Positions 44,198-57,100 of a stretch of DNA of 64,000 nucleotides are shown here, one piece after another. The notes under the pieces were generated by a model. It ran no database searches. It saw nothing but the letters and a program-made list of their open reading frames with translations, and had not been told where the DNA came from. Numbering within the stretch: the first letter of the stretch is position 1; each line of letters opens with the position of its first letter. The translations under genes were made by a program, and so were the position numbers. Source of the stretch: Volvariella volvacea V23 (Eukaryota > Basidiomycota > Agaricomycetes > Agaricales > Pluteaceae). The stretch lies in NCBI GenBank assembly GCA_000349905.1, contig KB722738.1, positions 987,551-1,051,550 on the forward strand, read 5' to 3'.

Positions 44198-45924
44198 ATG
44201 GTTTGGCACCTTCGTTCGCAGTCTCCGTCCCAATTCGAGCGTCCTCTAGGTTTAACAGAGCAATCATTCTATTGGGATAGTCACTTTAATGGTACAGCGG
44301 ACGTATTGCAGGGCGCAATTGTAAAGGTCCATTCCCCTTACGATCCAGCTGCGCTTTTTTGCACCGAACGTGTAGAACGAGTATGGACACATATGAAGCA
44401 GTTGTTCCCCCTCCTGGGCGCCACTGTGGAGAGAGGCCCTAATGACACTGTTTCATTCGTGGTGCAGGAAACCGCAGCAAAACACTGCAACCAAGACGAG
44501 GTTAGGTATATTTCTGTGGACAATGAAGAAGAAATCGACCAGCTGGTGGATAGGCTGTGTAACGGGCCTCGTATGCTTTCTGATCAATTGCTCGCCCGCC
44601 TCTTCATTCTTCCCCATCGTTACGACAATCACCTCCACATCCTTTTTCATGCTGCCCACCTAATCACTGACGGGATGTCTAACTTTGTCATCACCCGTAC
44701 TTTGTTGGACGCCCTCTCCACAAATCGCACTCAAGAAGTGGATTTTCGCAATAGATTGGCACTATCGCTGGCCTCTGAGGAGCTCACATCCCTTGCCACG
44801 TTGAGTCCCGCAAAACGTCGGTGGCGCTCATTGACTGCACGGATACTTCACACACTTGCTAATTCACACCTCAAGGTGAGTATCATTTACTGGGACGTAA
44901 TCGTTCCTTTTACGGGTTTACAACAGGGTGGGCATACGTTGCCCCGAAAATTCTCTGAGGCGACGATAATCACCCCTGCAAAATCAGGACGAATTTCTTG
45001 CTCCTTTTCGCACCAGGAATCAGCTCGAATTATTGAGAACTGCCGTAGACAGAAGTTTACATTCGGTAATGCACATCCCATCCTTGGGCAAGTTGCTTTG
45101 GCTAGAGTGTTATGTCGTCGATGGCTCCGTGGAGAGATTAGTCCAGAGGAATGGGAGTTCCGCAAGCGAGAACCCATGTACGCCTCAGGACCTCTGAACT
45201 TACGACCACTGCTAGATCGAACTTGGTTTAAAATGGGTGGTGCTACCAATGTCATGATCTCCATTGGATTTTTCGACCTCAAACTCTCTTTTATGCCCCT
45301 CGGGGCTGCTGCAAATATCCAGCCCGGCTCTCCCCTTCCCGGCTTTCAGGATATGCTGCCCCATTCTCGGTTCATGCTTCGCGTCAATTCTATCAAAAGG
45401 CAGACAATTCGAAAAACTCAGGACCCACTTTATATGGATAGACTACTTGCCCGACTTCCTACCCGGGTAGAGTATCTCAGAGGCGTAGTTCATCGCAGCA
45501 ATATTGGCGAGACTCCAGACGTCAGACCTATCCCAGTTTCTCGGCAATCGAATGGTGGCTTCATTCTTACTCATGGGGGATCCAGTCTAGGAAATGTAAG
45601 TCCCGACTAGGACTGTACCTGCGTTGCTCAAGAGGGGCTCCCTTTTAGATTGATCCACTATTGCCGCATAGTTACCCATCCCATGAACAGCACTCTGCCA
45701 ACCCTGTCATACAGCTGCTGCATGCGCCCACATATCTTCACTGTCGCCCAAGTGAGTTATACCTGGGTGCCATGACTTTCCAGGGCCAGTTAGAACTCTT
45801 CATCTTTTGGGATCGAAACGTGTTTGACGAGGCGATAGTCAAAGAGTGGTTAGAGGAAGTCCGACAAGCTGTGGGCTTCTATCTTGGAGATGGATGTCTC
45901 CCAAGTCTCGATTCAAAATTGTAG
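44198..45924 (+). CDS. CoA-dependent acyltransferase/condensation-domain-like protein
   Basis: Three exons: 44198-44875, 44927-45595 and 45649-45924; both introns (GTGAG and GTAAG donors, AG acceptors) keep the frame. About 540 residues. Near residue 150 is LHILFHAAHLITDGMSNF, the HxxxD-G signature of BAHD, alcohol acetyltransferase and NRPS condensation folds, with the catalytic His. A structural block near the C-terminus is PTYLHCRPSELYLGAMTFQG followed by LELFIFWDRNVFDEAIVKEW. This is like the closing strands and helix of the same fold, as in agaricomycete proteins annotated as acyltransferases. No carrier-protein or adenylation domain is present, so it is a stand-alone enzyme. Substrate unknown. 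The start Met was chosen as the first ATG in frame. Confidence 0.75.
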
Positions 45925-46034
45925 CATAAAGGCAGGGAAAGTTCTTGGCACATGTCAAATATTTCGCTAATATATACAGCACTGAATACTGCCAATTGTT
46001 CATATCGCACTACTCTGCTCGGAATGTAGTCCCC

Positions 46035-49000
46035 TCAAATCCTCACTTTTCTGAGCTGTCCGCTGATTTTGGCGGGACAGTCCTTGTGAGAATACACTCG
46101 CAATCCCAGGTAAAGGGAATCCTCTCCCACTGAGTTGGGGTCAACCTTATTCCGTTCCTCTTCCTCTTCCTCTTCCTCCTCCTCGCTTTGCTCGCTCTCT
46201 GATTCTGACTCTGATTCCGACTCGGACGAAGACGATGAAGAAGAGGATGACGAGGACGAGGACGAGCTGTCAGATTCCGATCCTGAACCAGACTTTGAGC
46301 TCTTCTCCGAGTCTGACTTGCTTGATTCTTCGGAACCACTCCCATCGTCATCCTTTTTTTCCTTCTTCTTTTCCTTTTTGTCCTTCTTGTCCTTCTTGTC
46401 CTTCTTGTCCTTTTTTTCCTTCTTGGACGGAGACAGCTGGTCATCTGCCTTTGGTTCATCAGTGATGACACCACCCAGGGTGTCGAGTGTTGCACTACTC
46501 TCTGTGGTTGTTGGTGGAATGGTCTTGGGCGCATTATTCTTCGCAGACGTCGATTTTTCGTGCTCTAACGCCTCGCCGTTGTCCTCTTCGGCAGCATCAT
46601 AACCATCCTCTTTCTCATCCCCTTTAGCCTCCCTCGGAGCAGTGCTACCTTTCTCTCCCTCTTTCTCAGCCTCAGTGTCGTCAACCTGCTTCGCTTTCTC
46701 CTCTGCCTTTTTGTCGCCCTCATCATTAATTTGTTTCTCGGGCTCTTCTTCCTTCGCTTTCTCTTCCTTCTCTTCCTTCGCTTTCTCTTCCTTCTCTTCC
46801 TTCTCTTCCTTGTCCTTCTTCTTCTTCTTCTTCTTGTCCTTCTTCTTGTCCTTCTTCTTGTCCTTGTCTTTCACCTCCTCCTCTCGGTCCTCTTCGTCAT
46901 AGGACCCTTCATCTTTCTCTCCCTCTTCTGCTTTCTCTTTCGCCTTCTTCTCCTTCTTCTCCTCCTTCTTCTTCTCCTTCTTCTCCTCAGCCTTCTTCTT
47001 CTTCGCCTTTTCCTTTTCCTTCTCCTTCTTCACCCTCTTCTTTTCTTGGGCTTTCTCTTTCTTTGCATGCTTCTTCTCCTTAGCCTTCGTTTTCCGCCTT
47101 TCTTCTTTGTCCGTTTCCTTTTGTTTGGAAAGCAAGTCGCGGTCGACTGTGGCTAAATCCTTGCCTGCGATAGTCTTGAGCGGAGTTGGTAAGTAGGTGG
47201 AATGATGCCTGAATAAAGTTGGTCATAGTTACTATACGCCCCTTAGTGATCAATACCTTTCACCTACTTCGGGTCAAAGTCTAACAAGAGCATAACTCGT
47301 CAGTAAGCATATTTTCTATTCATCGGCTAGAGTATACTGACTAGAGGCAATTGACTGGCCAATAGCACGTTCCATCAAGACGCGTGCGTATTTGCGCTGG
47401 TCCCAATCACTCGTGTTTATCATAGCCTGGCCTAATGTCAGTTTCATTCCAGCACGATTGTAGGAAAGACTCACTGATCCAACTGGAGGAACCCAGCGGT
47501 CGAGTCGAACATGCAGGACGTAATCACCAGCATCAAGATGCGTCTCTAGATTGACGCTTCGGGTGTAAAACATAGAATGCGTGCTCTCTGAAATTGGTTC
47601 TTCTTGGTCTTTCCTGAAAAGGATAAAGTCAAACGTCCATTCTGATCTACCAGCGATGTCGTTGAAATAACGGGAGTCCAGACGTGAAAGGACAATCACT
47701 GCAAACGTAGGCTGCGGCAGATTGAAGGTGACTACAACACAGGCGCTCAGTTCATAACTTGGCGGGCAAGTAGCTCTACTTACAGGACACGTCACCAAAA
47801 CTCCATGCAGCTGGTGTAGGGCGTGCTGGTACGTGCAGCCACTGCGAAGCCATCACCCATGATGCGTCGAATAACAGAGTGCGGTCAATCTGCTGGAAGC
47901 AGTTAAGGAAGTCGCTATCTGATACCGGTACCTGAGTTAGGGAAGATAGAAACAGACAGGGCCTCAGACTTACATTCCATAACAAATTCTCCATCATTGC
48001 CAAACACATGGTCCAAATCGTCAAGAATAGCAAGCCACTCCTTGGTCCATTCTTTAGAACCATCCGACCAAGGTCCAGTCCACTCGGAATTTCCCCAAGG
48101 ATTACGAACAACGACAAACTTCTTACCACGACACTCGACTGCGCGCAAAACCGAATAAGCATGCCCTCCAAATAGGCCGTTAACCGTTGGAGATACGACC
48201 CCCGAACGAGTAGAACTTAAGTCATCAAATGAACACCCAAACAATCGGTCTTTGTTAGCCTTCAGCAATTCATCGCGCCAAAACTGGTCGACGTCGAGTA
48301 TATCCTATGGCAAAATTAGCTGATCAGGCATCCGGTGCGTATTAGTACCCAACCTTGCTTGGGATGAAACTCGACACACCCCTTCAAGTCAAATTCAGTA
48401 TGCAGAAAAGATGAGATGCACATAAATCATACCCAGTAAGATCTTCAATGGCTTCACAAGTCTGTCCACCACTTAATGCATGATAATCACCATGAAGTTT
48501 TGCGTACGCCTTTTCAATTAGTGGGACCCAAGTCTCCCCCGCAGTACCTGAGCGCGCGAAGTAGAGGGTTTTCCCTCCTTTGCGCGCTGACCTGTCATAT
48601 CGGTCTTTGTCGTTGTGATATAGCTGCTTTTCATCCCATGTTAGTTCCTCGAATTTAGGGATCGATGTGTAGAGCAAGCTAGGAGACAACAATAAGCAAC
48701 CGAAAAAATGGATGCATAACGACGCACTCGTCGATGATTACGGGGATCCAGTGCTTATCACGGAAAAACACAAAGCCGTAAACGCCCACTTTTTCATCGC
48801 GCTACAAATTGTATTACTCAATTTATTCCTCTTCATCTTGTTATATCGACTTACCGCCACACAGAACTTCTCGACCAGACCCTTACACCCCGACATAGTG
48901 GCTAGTGCAGATAAAAACCAACAGTCACCGAGGTTACCCTGTACGATGTCATTGGAGCCAGCGCCATCTACAAAGAACTGAGGATTCTCGAAGATCTCGG

Positions 49001-49366
49001 TGACGCGTTGGACATCCGAGGGGGTATATTTTGGTGGGTCTATATCGGCAGACGCCAGCCCATGCAAACACCTTTTCTTGTCGTGTTCTATGTCGAACTC
49101 TATATCTCTATGAAACAATTAATGGCATTAATCCTCCAGCGAGGACTCAGCTCCATGACCCACCTGAACTTCTTATTTTTTGCTCGACAGTCCTTCGCGA
49201 TACTCGAAACCCTAGCTTTACATTCTTCAACAGCTTTGTCGAATTCGTTGCTAATTACAAGAGCAGGTTCCTCATCCGAGAAGGATACAGTATTGAGAGT
49301 CTTCTTTCTGGAGATTGACTTCTTGTACACCCGACTAGCGGCGATGATGCTAGCGGGGAAGGACAT
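46035..49366 (-). CDS. Calpain-type cysteine protease with a very long charged C-terminal insert
   Basis: ATG at 49366 (MSFPASIIAASRVYKK); the open frame extends upstream only from a GTG. Exon 2 starts DIEFDIEHDKKRCLHGLASA and has PQFFVDGAGSNDIVQGNLGD-CWFLSAL, the catalytic Cys block. Later exons give VNGLFGGHAYSVLRAVECRG (catalytic His) and VVVRNPWGNSEWTGPWSDGS (catalytic Asn). A C2-like beta domain follows (VTFNLPQPTFAVIVLSRLDS; SVSLSYNRAGMKLT). The last exon reads HHSTYLPTPLKTIAGKDL, then about 320 residues of Lys/Glu blocks and Ser/Asp/Glu blocks. It ends with SLYLGLRVYSHKDCPAKISG, which looks like the closing strands of the C2-like domain. Calpains are Ca-regulated intracellular proteases. 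The insert therefore seems to sit inside, not after, the last domain. Confidence 0.87.
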
Positions 49367-49816
49367 GGTGATAATCAGCGATGAAGGCGCGCTCACCCCT
49401 CTTATTTAAGGATTTCGGCATGTGCAGACCCTTTTTAGATATGGTGGCAGCGCCCAAGGAACGGGGATCTGATGTTTGATGACGAGATCCTAAGCATTTC
49501 CCATTAAGGAGAGCTCGAAGGGCCGCCCGGGGTAGAGCAATGCTAGTGCCAGTATCCTAATCTGCTGTGCTGTTGGTTTCACAACAACAATGACTCCGAG
49601 GCACAGTCGATCACAGAACTTGCAGTGATGCAGTAAAGGAACCCTGCCACGGGAATACGCCTACATCGAAAAAGCCTCACTGCTGTAGCAGATATTTCAC
49701 TGCTTTCGTAGGTCAGGACCACCTAACTGCATTTTTTCATTGCCTTTATAGATTACGTTCAATAACCCTAACTCGTACTTTTGTGGCGAATGAGGCTCTG
49801 TAGTATTCTTGGTGTC
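49367..49816. promoter_or_regulatory. Calpain upstream region, 450 bp
   Basis: Between the calpain start and the Med16 stop (both minus strand). Contains a single TAACCCTAAC telomere-like motif at 49763-49772, which by itself is not a telomeric repeat. No gene recognised. Confidence 0.4.
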
Positions 49817-52800
49817 TTAAGGTAAGCCACTGCCCCAGGGACCGCCACAAATACACCTAAGTGTCCACAATCGTTCCCATGCCTTCCATCTCGTCAATCT
49901 TTCTCTATCCCCAGTGAGGTCTTCCTCCGTCTTGCCCCCGCAGCGCAGACATGTACTGTGGGTTGGGTAATCTGGCAAAGAACCCCTGGTAACAACGTCT
50001 TTGATCCTTTCATGTCGTTGTGATCCAATTGACATGCGAGACATTCCATCAACCAATTCAGCAGGTTTGAGGAAAAGCGTTGCCTTGTCAAGTACTGCCG
50101 AATGGATCATTTTTCTGAGCACTTCGATGAGATGCAAATGCATGGCACCAGTAGGCCGACAAGCAGCTAGACCTTTTCGCAGTTCCTCCACTGTCGAACG
50201 GTAAGCAACCTAAGGAAGGGAGAATGCATGACACATACAGTTTAGTTTCATTGCACCCTCAGTACATTCCTTGAGTAAATGCTCAAGAGCTGTCAAGTTG
50301 ATACCAGACGATTCAACGAGATCTGAGAGGCACTTCTTCGCTGTCCTCGCTTTCTCATCTAAATTCGGTTTTGACGACAACCAGTCATGAAGCCTTTTGA
50401 CGTGAGCTATGCAGGTGATTAAATTGATGAGCGCAAATGGATGCGACAAATGAAGTAAAATAGGTGAATCTGGGCGTGTAACGTGGGCCGAGACGTCCGA
50501 CATGGGCGCTAAGAGAAGGTGAGTTGGTCAGTATCAAAAACCGAAGAAGGACGGACTAGAGCTTGGTCTCGGCTGATCAGCATCTAAACCCGCAGAAAGT
50601 ATGCACTGTTGCATCAACTTCTCCGTGAATCTCATCACCCATGAGCACAACTGGACGAGTTGCCAGAGAGCCTCTAAAAAATTAGTGACTGAGAGAGGAA
50701 CCTTTGCATATCCATACCATCGTCATACCCATCACCATCACGGCATTCTTCAAAAGCATAATGATAAGACACTAGTGAGCAGATGTCATGCGCGGCCTGC
50801 CATGCTTCTCTCAGAGCTTGTTTTGACTCCCGATCCTGTGCGTGCAACTCGCGGCGCCTACAAAGAGATTAGACTTGTAGTGCGGAAGCGACAGCTGAGT
50901 ACCTATAAATATCTACTCCAACACCCAACATCTCACTGGTCAGCAAGGCTGACTGCCCGTTATGGTTGCTATCTAGCGTAGCAATGGCATGATAGAATAC
51001 ATCTTGGACTTCCTCGAGCGACCAAGATGACGACGAGAGGATATGAGTGATATCCGTCAAGGACCTTCGAGCCAGGACAGCTGAAGCAAGTGTAGTGGCT
51101 AGAGGAGGCTTTGCTGAGCCAATCGCTTAGCCTTCAGGCCTCAGATGAAGAATTAGGTGTACATACCGCCCAGTATTTTTGGTGGACCTGGTAGTGTTTG
51201 TATCAGAGTTTGGGTGGGCCACAACGAAGAGAGTCGAGTGCAGACGAGTGCATAGTTAGGTGAAGATGCTGCATAAACTGGCACTGGGGCGGGATGTTCG
51301 ATCTCGGGGAATATGAGTGGGAAAGTGTACCTACATCTTCTGCCTGTGTGCTCGGGCTTTGACAGGAGTGGAACCGATTTCCAGTCAGGATGCTCCTTAA
51401 GCTCTGGGCTAAGCCGGTGTGAGGACAACCAGCGACGCCAATAAAAGAGACATACAGAGTGAGTGCCTTTATTACACCATTTGATATTTCTTTTGGCCTC
51501 GCAGGGCCTTGTTGATTTGTTGAGGTATGAAGTAGACCCACTAAGAGGAGGGGCACTGGGCTTGTACGGGGTAACACAAACGCTAATACGTCTGGCGATG
51601 TTTGCATTGCTGATTCGCGTTGCACTGTCTAAAAACCTATCAAGTAAAAGGTATATTAAATGAAAACCACCCTACCCATGAAGATCTCCCCAAAGACACA
51701 GAGACGGGAGCATCGTGAGTAAAAGAATATACAGTAAGATCGCTTAATGGAACACTAGTGACTGAGTCCATGAGACGTGAGAGCATGTATGATAGTTGAT
51801 GAACTTACAATCGAACTCCAATGTGCTCACAGCTAGGAATAGCCTCCCTTTTTCTAGAATGCTATTCTTTTGGGGAGTGGCCATTCGGATAGCCTCATTT
51901 GAGGGATATGGGACACATGCAAAGACAAGATTTGACAAGGTACCAGGCCGGTGAATAGGGAGTAGCGGTAAGCTCTGCACATCTATCAACCTAGTTAAAG
52001 CGGCTGGGTGGTTGAAGCGCTGGTTCACGTACTTATGTTGTATCCACTAAACTGTAACTGGAGTTCATAAAGTTCAATAGTTGCTTCCTCGCCAAATGAT
52101 TCCCAGTCTAAACAGGGAGAGTCGTCGGGAAAATGCACATTCATTGGCAGGCCAAGATTCATTGGGTCGAATGGAGGTGATATATGCTGGAGGGGCAGAC
52201 GCTGATTGCGAATAGCAATCATAATTGAAGTCTCTGAGTAGAATGAGTATTTCTATTGCTCGGGGAGGTGATCAGCTACCATTATAGCCCAGCCCTACGG
52301 CCGCCCTCAAGCTGCGTCGCATGCAGCTCGTTCCAACCATGGGATCTGATGGGGGTACGGGTCGGCTTTCATCTACCGTGCCCGTATATTCCAGAGGACA
52401 TTTCAAGATTTTAAAAGCCTTCTCGTAATTCCGGAGGTAGTGTATATCGGCACAGCGGTCCTCCGTGACAAGCAGTAAGATTGCTTCATACGCTGGGGCA
52501 AGAGGACCACGAGGAGCGAGGCGCGACAACCCATGTTGTGTGGGTACCCACTGCAAAAAGATCGGTGAACAGTCCAAAAGGCAAATATAGATGGGACATA
52601 CTTCTCGTGGTGCTCCGAGCCATGCTGCTGCAATGGGCGCCGTGTTGGGCGCGTAATCCCACCACTGATTCAAGTTCCATCGATCTACTTGGGGTCCTCT
52701 TTTCCAAAGACAGCCTAAGCCGCCTCCTTCGTGACCTGGAAAGTAGGCGAACAGGTATAGGTCGGTTGGCGCGACGGAGATGAGCGTAGGAGATTCGTAA

Positions 52801-53082
52801 GAGGATGAAGTCACAGATTGGGGTGAAGGAAGAATGAAAGTCTTGTTGGAAGAAAAGTAGCGACCCGTAAGAAGGGGCTCAGTAGGATGGGCAGTAAAGA
52901 TGACGCCTGAGTTGGACCATTGAACGGGTCTGGTTCTGGTGAGCAATGGAAGACGGAATTTTCGACGAGGCTAACCTCTGGACATGGTCACCGAGTGGCT
53001 GGAAATCCCACCATCCCGCATGCCAGTGCGTTTCGTCCTTTGCCTTGCCTTTGGATGGAGAGACGGACGCAGCCTTGATCAT
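49817..53082 (-). CDS. MED16: Mediator complex subunit 16
   Basis: ATG at 53082 (MIKAASVSPSKGKAKDETHW). Early exons encode WD-like beta-propeller strands: VQWSNSGVIFTAHPTEPLL, PTLISVAPTDLYLFAYFPG, APIAAAWLGAPREVC. Many short exons follow, mostly alpha-helical. The last exon, ending at 49817, has THSTCLRCGGKTE ... RWKAWERLWTLRCICGGPW, two CxxC-type pairs that mark the C-terminus of Med16 (Sin4 in yeast) and probably bind zinc. Med16 sits in the Mediator tail and links transcription activators to RNA polymerase II. The start is only 93 bp from the divergent proteasome-chaperone gene, a very compact shared promoter. Internal exon borders were not all fixed. Confidence 0.85.
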
Positions 53083-53175
53083 AGCAGTTGCCGTGAATGA
53101 TGATCTCGCTTAGAATTGGTCTTATTTGTGCCCCGTCGTTGAACACTTCCACGACAACCGACAACCCTACATATC

Positions 53176-53707
53176 ATGGCGATGATCACACCCAGCATCC
53201 TAGTCCGCGACTTGAATGGACACAGGACCGAACTTCTGGCACAGTCCTTCGCAGACCGCATCATGATCATTGTCACGCAGTTGGGCAAAGTAGGGAACTT
53301 GGTACATCATCATCATATATACCTGCAGCTGCGAGTTGAAATGGCCTGACCGCCTTCCAAAGATTCAAGCGACAATCCCAGACACAGCACCGCTGATTCC
53401 ACAAGACGCTCAATCATCCGGACTCGAAAACTCATTGCCCAACCCCTCCCCAGCGATTCAACTTACTCCACTCCTCGGAAGCCCCGCGACAGAACATCTG
53501 CGCGTACTGCAATCATTGTATGCCGCGCAGATAGCGACCATAGTATGGCTGAGCGATGCGACGGGGCCTCTGGAGGGCTCTAGACGACCCGTGATCATTG
53601 GACTGGCCCTGAAGAAGACAGGGAATAACGCCGAGTTGAACGAACAAGAGAGAGAAACATTTCTAGGTGTGATGGACATGTTGCGGCAGGTTCTCCAGCA
53701 AAAGTGA
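53176..53707 (+). CDS. Proteasome assembly chaperone 3 homologue
   Basis: Two exons, 53176-53301 and 53363-53707, 156 residues. The 61-bp intron (GTACAT...CCAAAG) joins QLGKVGNL to IQATIPDTAPLIPQ. Family marks are IMIIVTQLGKVGNLIQ near the middle and LLGSPATEHLRVLQSLYAAQ followed by IATIVW in the second half; this is the PAC3/Poc3 pattern as I know it. The product pairs with PAC4 and guides assembly of the 20S proteasome alpha ring in the cytosol. An unspliced reading would give a stop after a His-rich stretch. The start overlaps the Med16 promoter, with 93 bp between the two start codons. Confidence 0.78.
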
Positions 53708-53754
53708 TGGTACTCAGTGTCTTTCACGAAGAATGGTAGATGTAGATACGGGAA

Positions 53755-54020
53755 TCATAGTTTGTCGAGGGATTCCGATGCGCGAAGTCTCTCCTCTCGT
53801 TGCTGCTTGTGCTTTGCCCACTTCCATTCGATCAGTTCCGTAAGCCTATACCCAGGAGGCAGGTTGGTACGGGGGTGGGTTTCGTGCAGATAATAGGCTA
53901 AAAATCCAGTGAAGACCCCAAGCAATGGATCCAAAGATCTGTGAATAGGAATACTAGATGAGATGCAGGCTTATTGATTGCCATCGAGACTGCTTACCGC
54001 GACAGGAGGGGGGCAGGCAT
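53755..54020 (-). CDS. NCE101: Nce101-like small membrane protein
   Basis: A gene too short to be found without splicing. Exon 1 is MPAPLLSR from ATG 54020; an intron (GTAAGC...CACAG) leads to SLDPLLGVFTGFLAYYLHET, then HPRTNLPPGYRLTELIEWKW. The charged end is ESLDKL with the stop at 53755. Total about 68 residues. One membrane segment preceded by LDP and followed by a Tyr-rich and a Pro-rich stretch is the non-classical export protein 1 pattern in fungi. Yeast Nce101 (Nce1) was linked to leaderless protein export, but its real role is unclear. Converges with PAC3 (48 bp) and diverges from the NatB subunit (167 bp). Confidence 0.75.
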
Positions 54021-54187
54021 GCTATGTGCTTGGTAGTGGATCGGCGGAAGGAAAAGGAATAACTTTGACCGGACTCCGTGACACGGCAGGGTCACCAAAA
54101 TTTGCAGGCCTCTTACACGAGTTGTCCCCATAGCTTTCCCCACCCCCTTCCCCATTCTTCTTGTAAAAAGTCTTTCGTTCAGTGCAG

Positions 54188-57100
54188 ATGGCATCGCTCG
54201 CATTCGATCGTCAAATTAAACCAGTGTACGGTGGGTCCATCTCTCGTTGCAGCTCACAAATCCAGATTCACGCTACATGTCTGCAGATGCCCTGGACACG
54301 GGATCTAACAAATCGGCAATTGTTGCGTGTAATAAACTCCTCAAGAAGTACCCCAAGAACGACCTTATAAAGGTACGCGACCAATAACGCGTTTCTTCAG
54401 AGCAACGACTCAGGGTAACCGATCTTCTTACTTAGGCTTTGAAAGCACTTGCTTTAGTGCGATCGCAGAAGGTCGAGGAATCCCTTCTGTTATGCGACGA
54501 GGTTTTAGAGTCAAAACCCACCAACGATGCAGTACTTACTGCGATGATGCATGTTCTTCGTGGTTTGGGACGACGTTAGTCTACCCACCTATACATTCAA
54601 GGCAATCTGCTGACATCCCCTAGATAAGGATATGGTCATCATGTTTGAGGAAGCTTATAAAAAGGATCCCGCCAACGAAGAGTTGGGAGCGCAGACGTTC
54701 TTCGCCAATGTGCGGGCCACTAATTGGAAATCAGCTCAACAGGTAAATCGCAATCCCTTACACCCGTTATTATCCAATTACGCTGTTCTGGCTTTATATT
54801 CTCAGCCTACCTTTGATCATCTAAGAGCAATGCACTACGCGTCTCCTCCGTTCTTCCGTTCTTTCATGCCATAACTCACTCCCCCACTTGCTTTTAGATT
54901 GCCACCAAGCTGCACAAGCAATTTCAAGATGACCGATACCTTTGCTGGAATGTCATGAGCGCCATATTGCAGGCATGTGAACATGTTTACTTGACAGATT
55001 CTTGCACTTACCAGTGTGAATAGGCGCAGGATGTCTCAACGCCAGAAAATATGCGACCCATTCTCTGGAAACTCGCCCATCGGCTTATATCCGGTTGTCA
55101 AACTACATACTTCAGTGCTGACCGTTTCTATCTTCATTTGAGTATTCTCGATCACTTGGAGTTGTGGGATGAGGCCGAAAAACTATTGGATAGCGATATT
55201 GGAAAGATCATCTGCGTAACGAATCTATCGGTCAACGAGCTTCGAAGAAGCATCTCGAAACGCAGGGGACTGATAAAGGAAGAGGGTGCTCGTGCTGAGC
55301 AGCTCATTGCAGAGAAGCAGTAGGCATGCTATCATAACCAATCTAACCACCCTCACTCTTGATGGTTTCAGTGACCGCAACTGGCTCGAATTTTTGGCAG
55401 TACTGGATGCTGTTTTCCATCCCCTGGGTGATGGTGAAGCTCCCGGTGAAGAGGACAAGGCTAACTATCTTGACGCAGTTAAAAAGGCGAATGACCTATT
55501 TATTCGTGTTTCTGAGCACGATGGCCCTAAAGACCGTTCGGGGTTATTAGCGCAACTAAATCTTGAGTGGCGCGCACGCCAGCATAGCCTTTCATCTGGT
55601 GCGTTGGGTTTGCACCATTCGGTCTAGCCCAAAGCTAATTGAACCACATAGACTCTGCGCTTTTGGTAAACTTGATGAAGCAGTACTTTGAACAAGTTGG
55701 TGATAAAGCATGCTGCTTTGAAGACCTCAAACCCTTCCTTCCATTCTTGGATGGAGAGGAGAAATCCACGTGGACCACATTTTTACAATCAACCACCCCA
55801 TCTACTAATGTAAGACGCACCTCAGAGATTCCCACTTCAAGGATTGATGTGTCATAACCACCAGTCATCCATTAACGACCTGAGACGAACAATCAACATC
55901 CACAAGATACTGCGTTACGACCTTGATGAGTCTAGCATCAATGTAGAATCAGAAACTGCTCGCGTTACACTGTACATCGCGCAATATTTGGAGGGCCTGA
56001 AGCTTGGAGTAGAGCTGCCGTCAACAGAACTTCAGCCTGCAGACGATCTCGCACTCCTCGCAGCCAATACGCTTGTGAGCTTGTGGAAGCTTACTGACGA
56101 CATCAGCTACCTGGCCAACACCACAGTGCTGTTGGAATATGCTCTAACTAAAAGCAAGTCATCGTTCCAAGCAAGGCTCATTCTCATTCGGATATACAGG
56201 CTCCTTGGTAAGTGTTCTCTCCTTCCTTCCTGAAACCCTATTACAACATTGTTCCCTAGGCGCGCCCTCCCTTGCTCTAGAACATTACCGCGCATTGAAC
56301 GTGAAACAAATTCAAAACGACACTCTTTCTCACTTCATATTATCGCGTGCTTCAACATTTTCCCTGGCTTCCACCGGTGATCTTACCCTATCCACGGAAT
56401 GTCTCGAGTCCACTCAAATCTACTTGAGTAATTCTCAGGAGGCTAGTGCATCAATTCTAGTTTTGTGCATGGCTAATGCGCTTTGTAGACGGGTGACTTC
56501 ATCGTCAGAGCTTTCACTGGAGAGAAGTATTCGCAGGTAATCCCCTGTTGTGCAACCCTTCGAGACATCCTGCTCACAACAAATAGATCCCCGAGTTTAT
56601 TACATTCGAAGACAGATTGGATAATTCATTGCAACGGGACCTCGTTAAAATGGAACACCTTCGCATGCGTATTACTCATGAAATGATCTCATCGGATATA
56701 ATTGACATGGAGCTAATTGAGCTCAAGTTTATTTTCGATCGTGGTAGGTTCACTTCGAGTGTGCTTTGACCTTGGTCTCAGTGCTTCCTGGCTAGTTCAC
56801 TACGATAATCGCGATTTCTCTATCCTTCCCAATTACCAACCAAAGAGCTCCCCAGGAATTGATCGCCAAACACTCCTCTTTGATCTTTCCGCAGAAGGGG
56901 TTCGTACTTCACACCTGTGCCATGATGCCTGCTGACGTAGGTGTAGTTCGGCTGGTTGCATGTCTTCTTGCAACTTTACATCAGAGCACTGCAACAAGGG
57001 AGTGATCTCGACGACACCGTGGAAGAAAAGTTGTTGATTGGGGACAGACCGAAGCAATGCCCCGATCCAGAAAAACGTCGGCCTTGGAAGGAGCGCTTGC

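Noticed and set aside
46135..47156. Long Ser- and Leu/Phe-rich open frames on the plus strand
   Set aside because: They are the antisense of the Lys/Glu and Ser/Glu repeats of the calpain insert; low complexity, no start context or splice support.
49763..49772. TAACCCTAAC, a telomere-like motif
   Set aside because: Only one and a half copies of TTAGGG complement; no array, so not an interstitial telomere. A chance or single promoter element.
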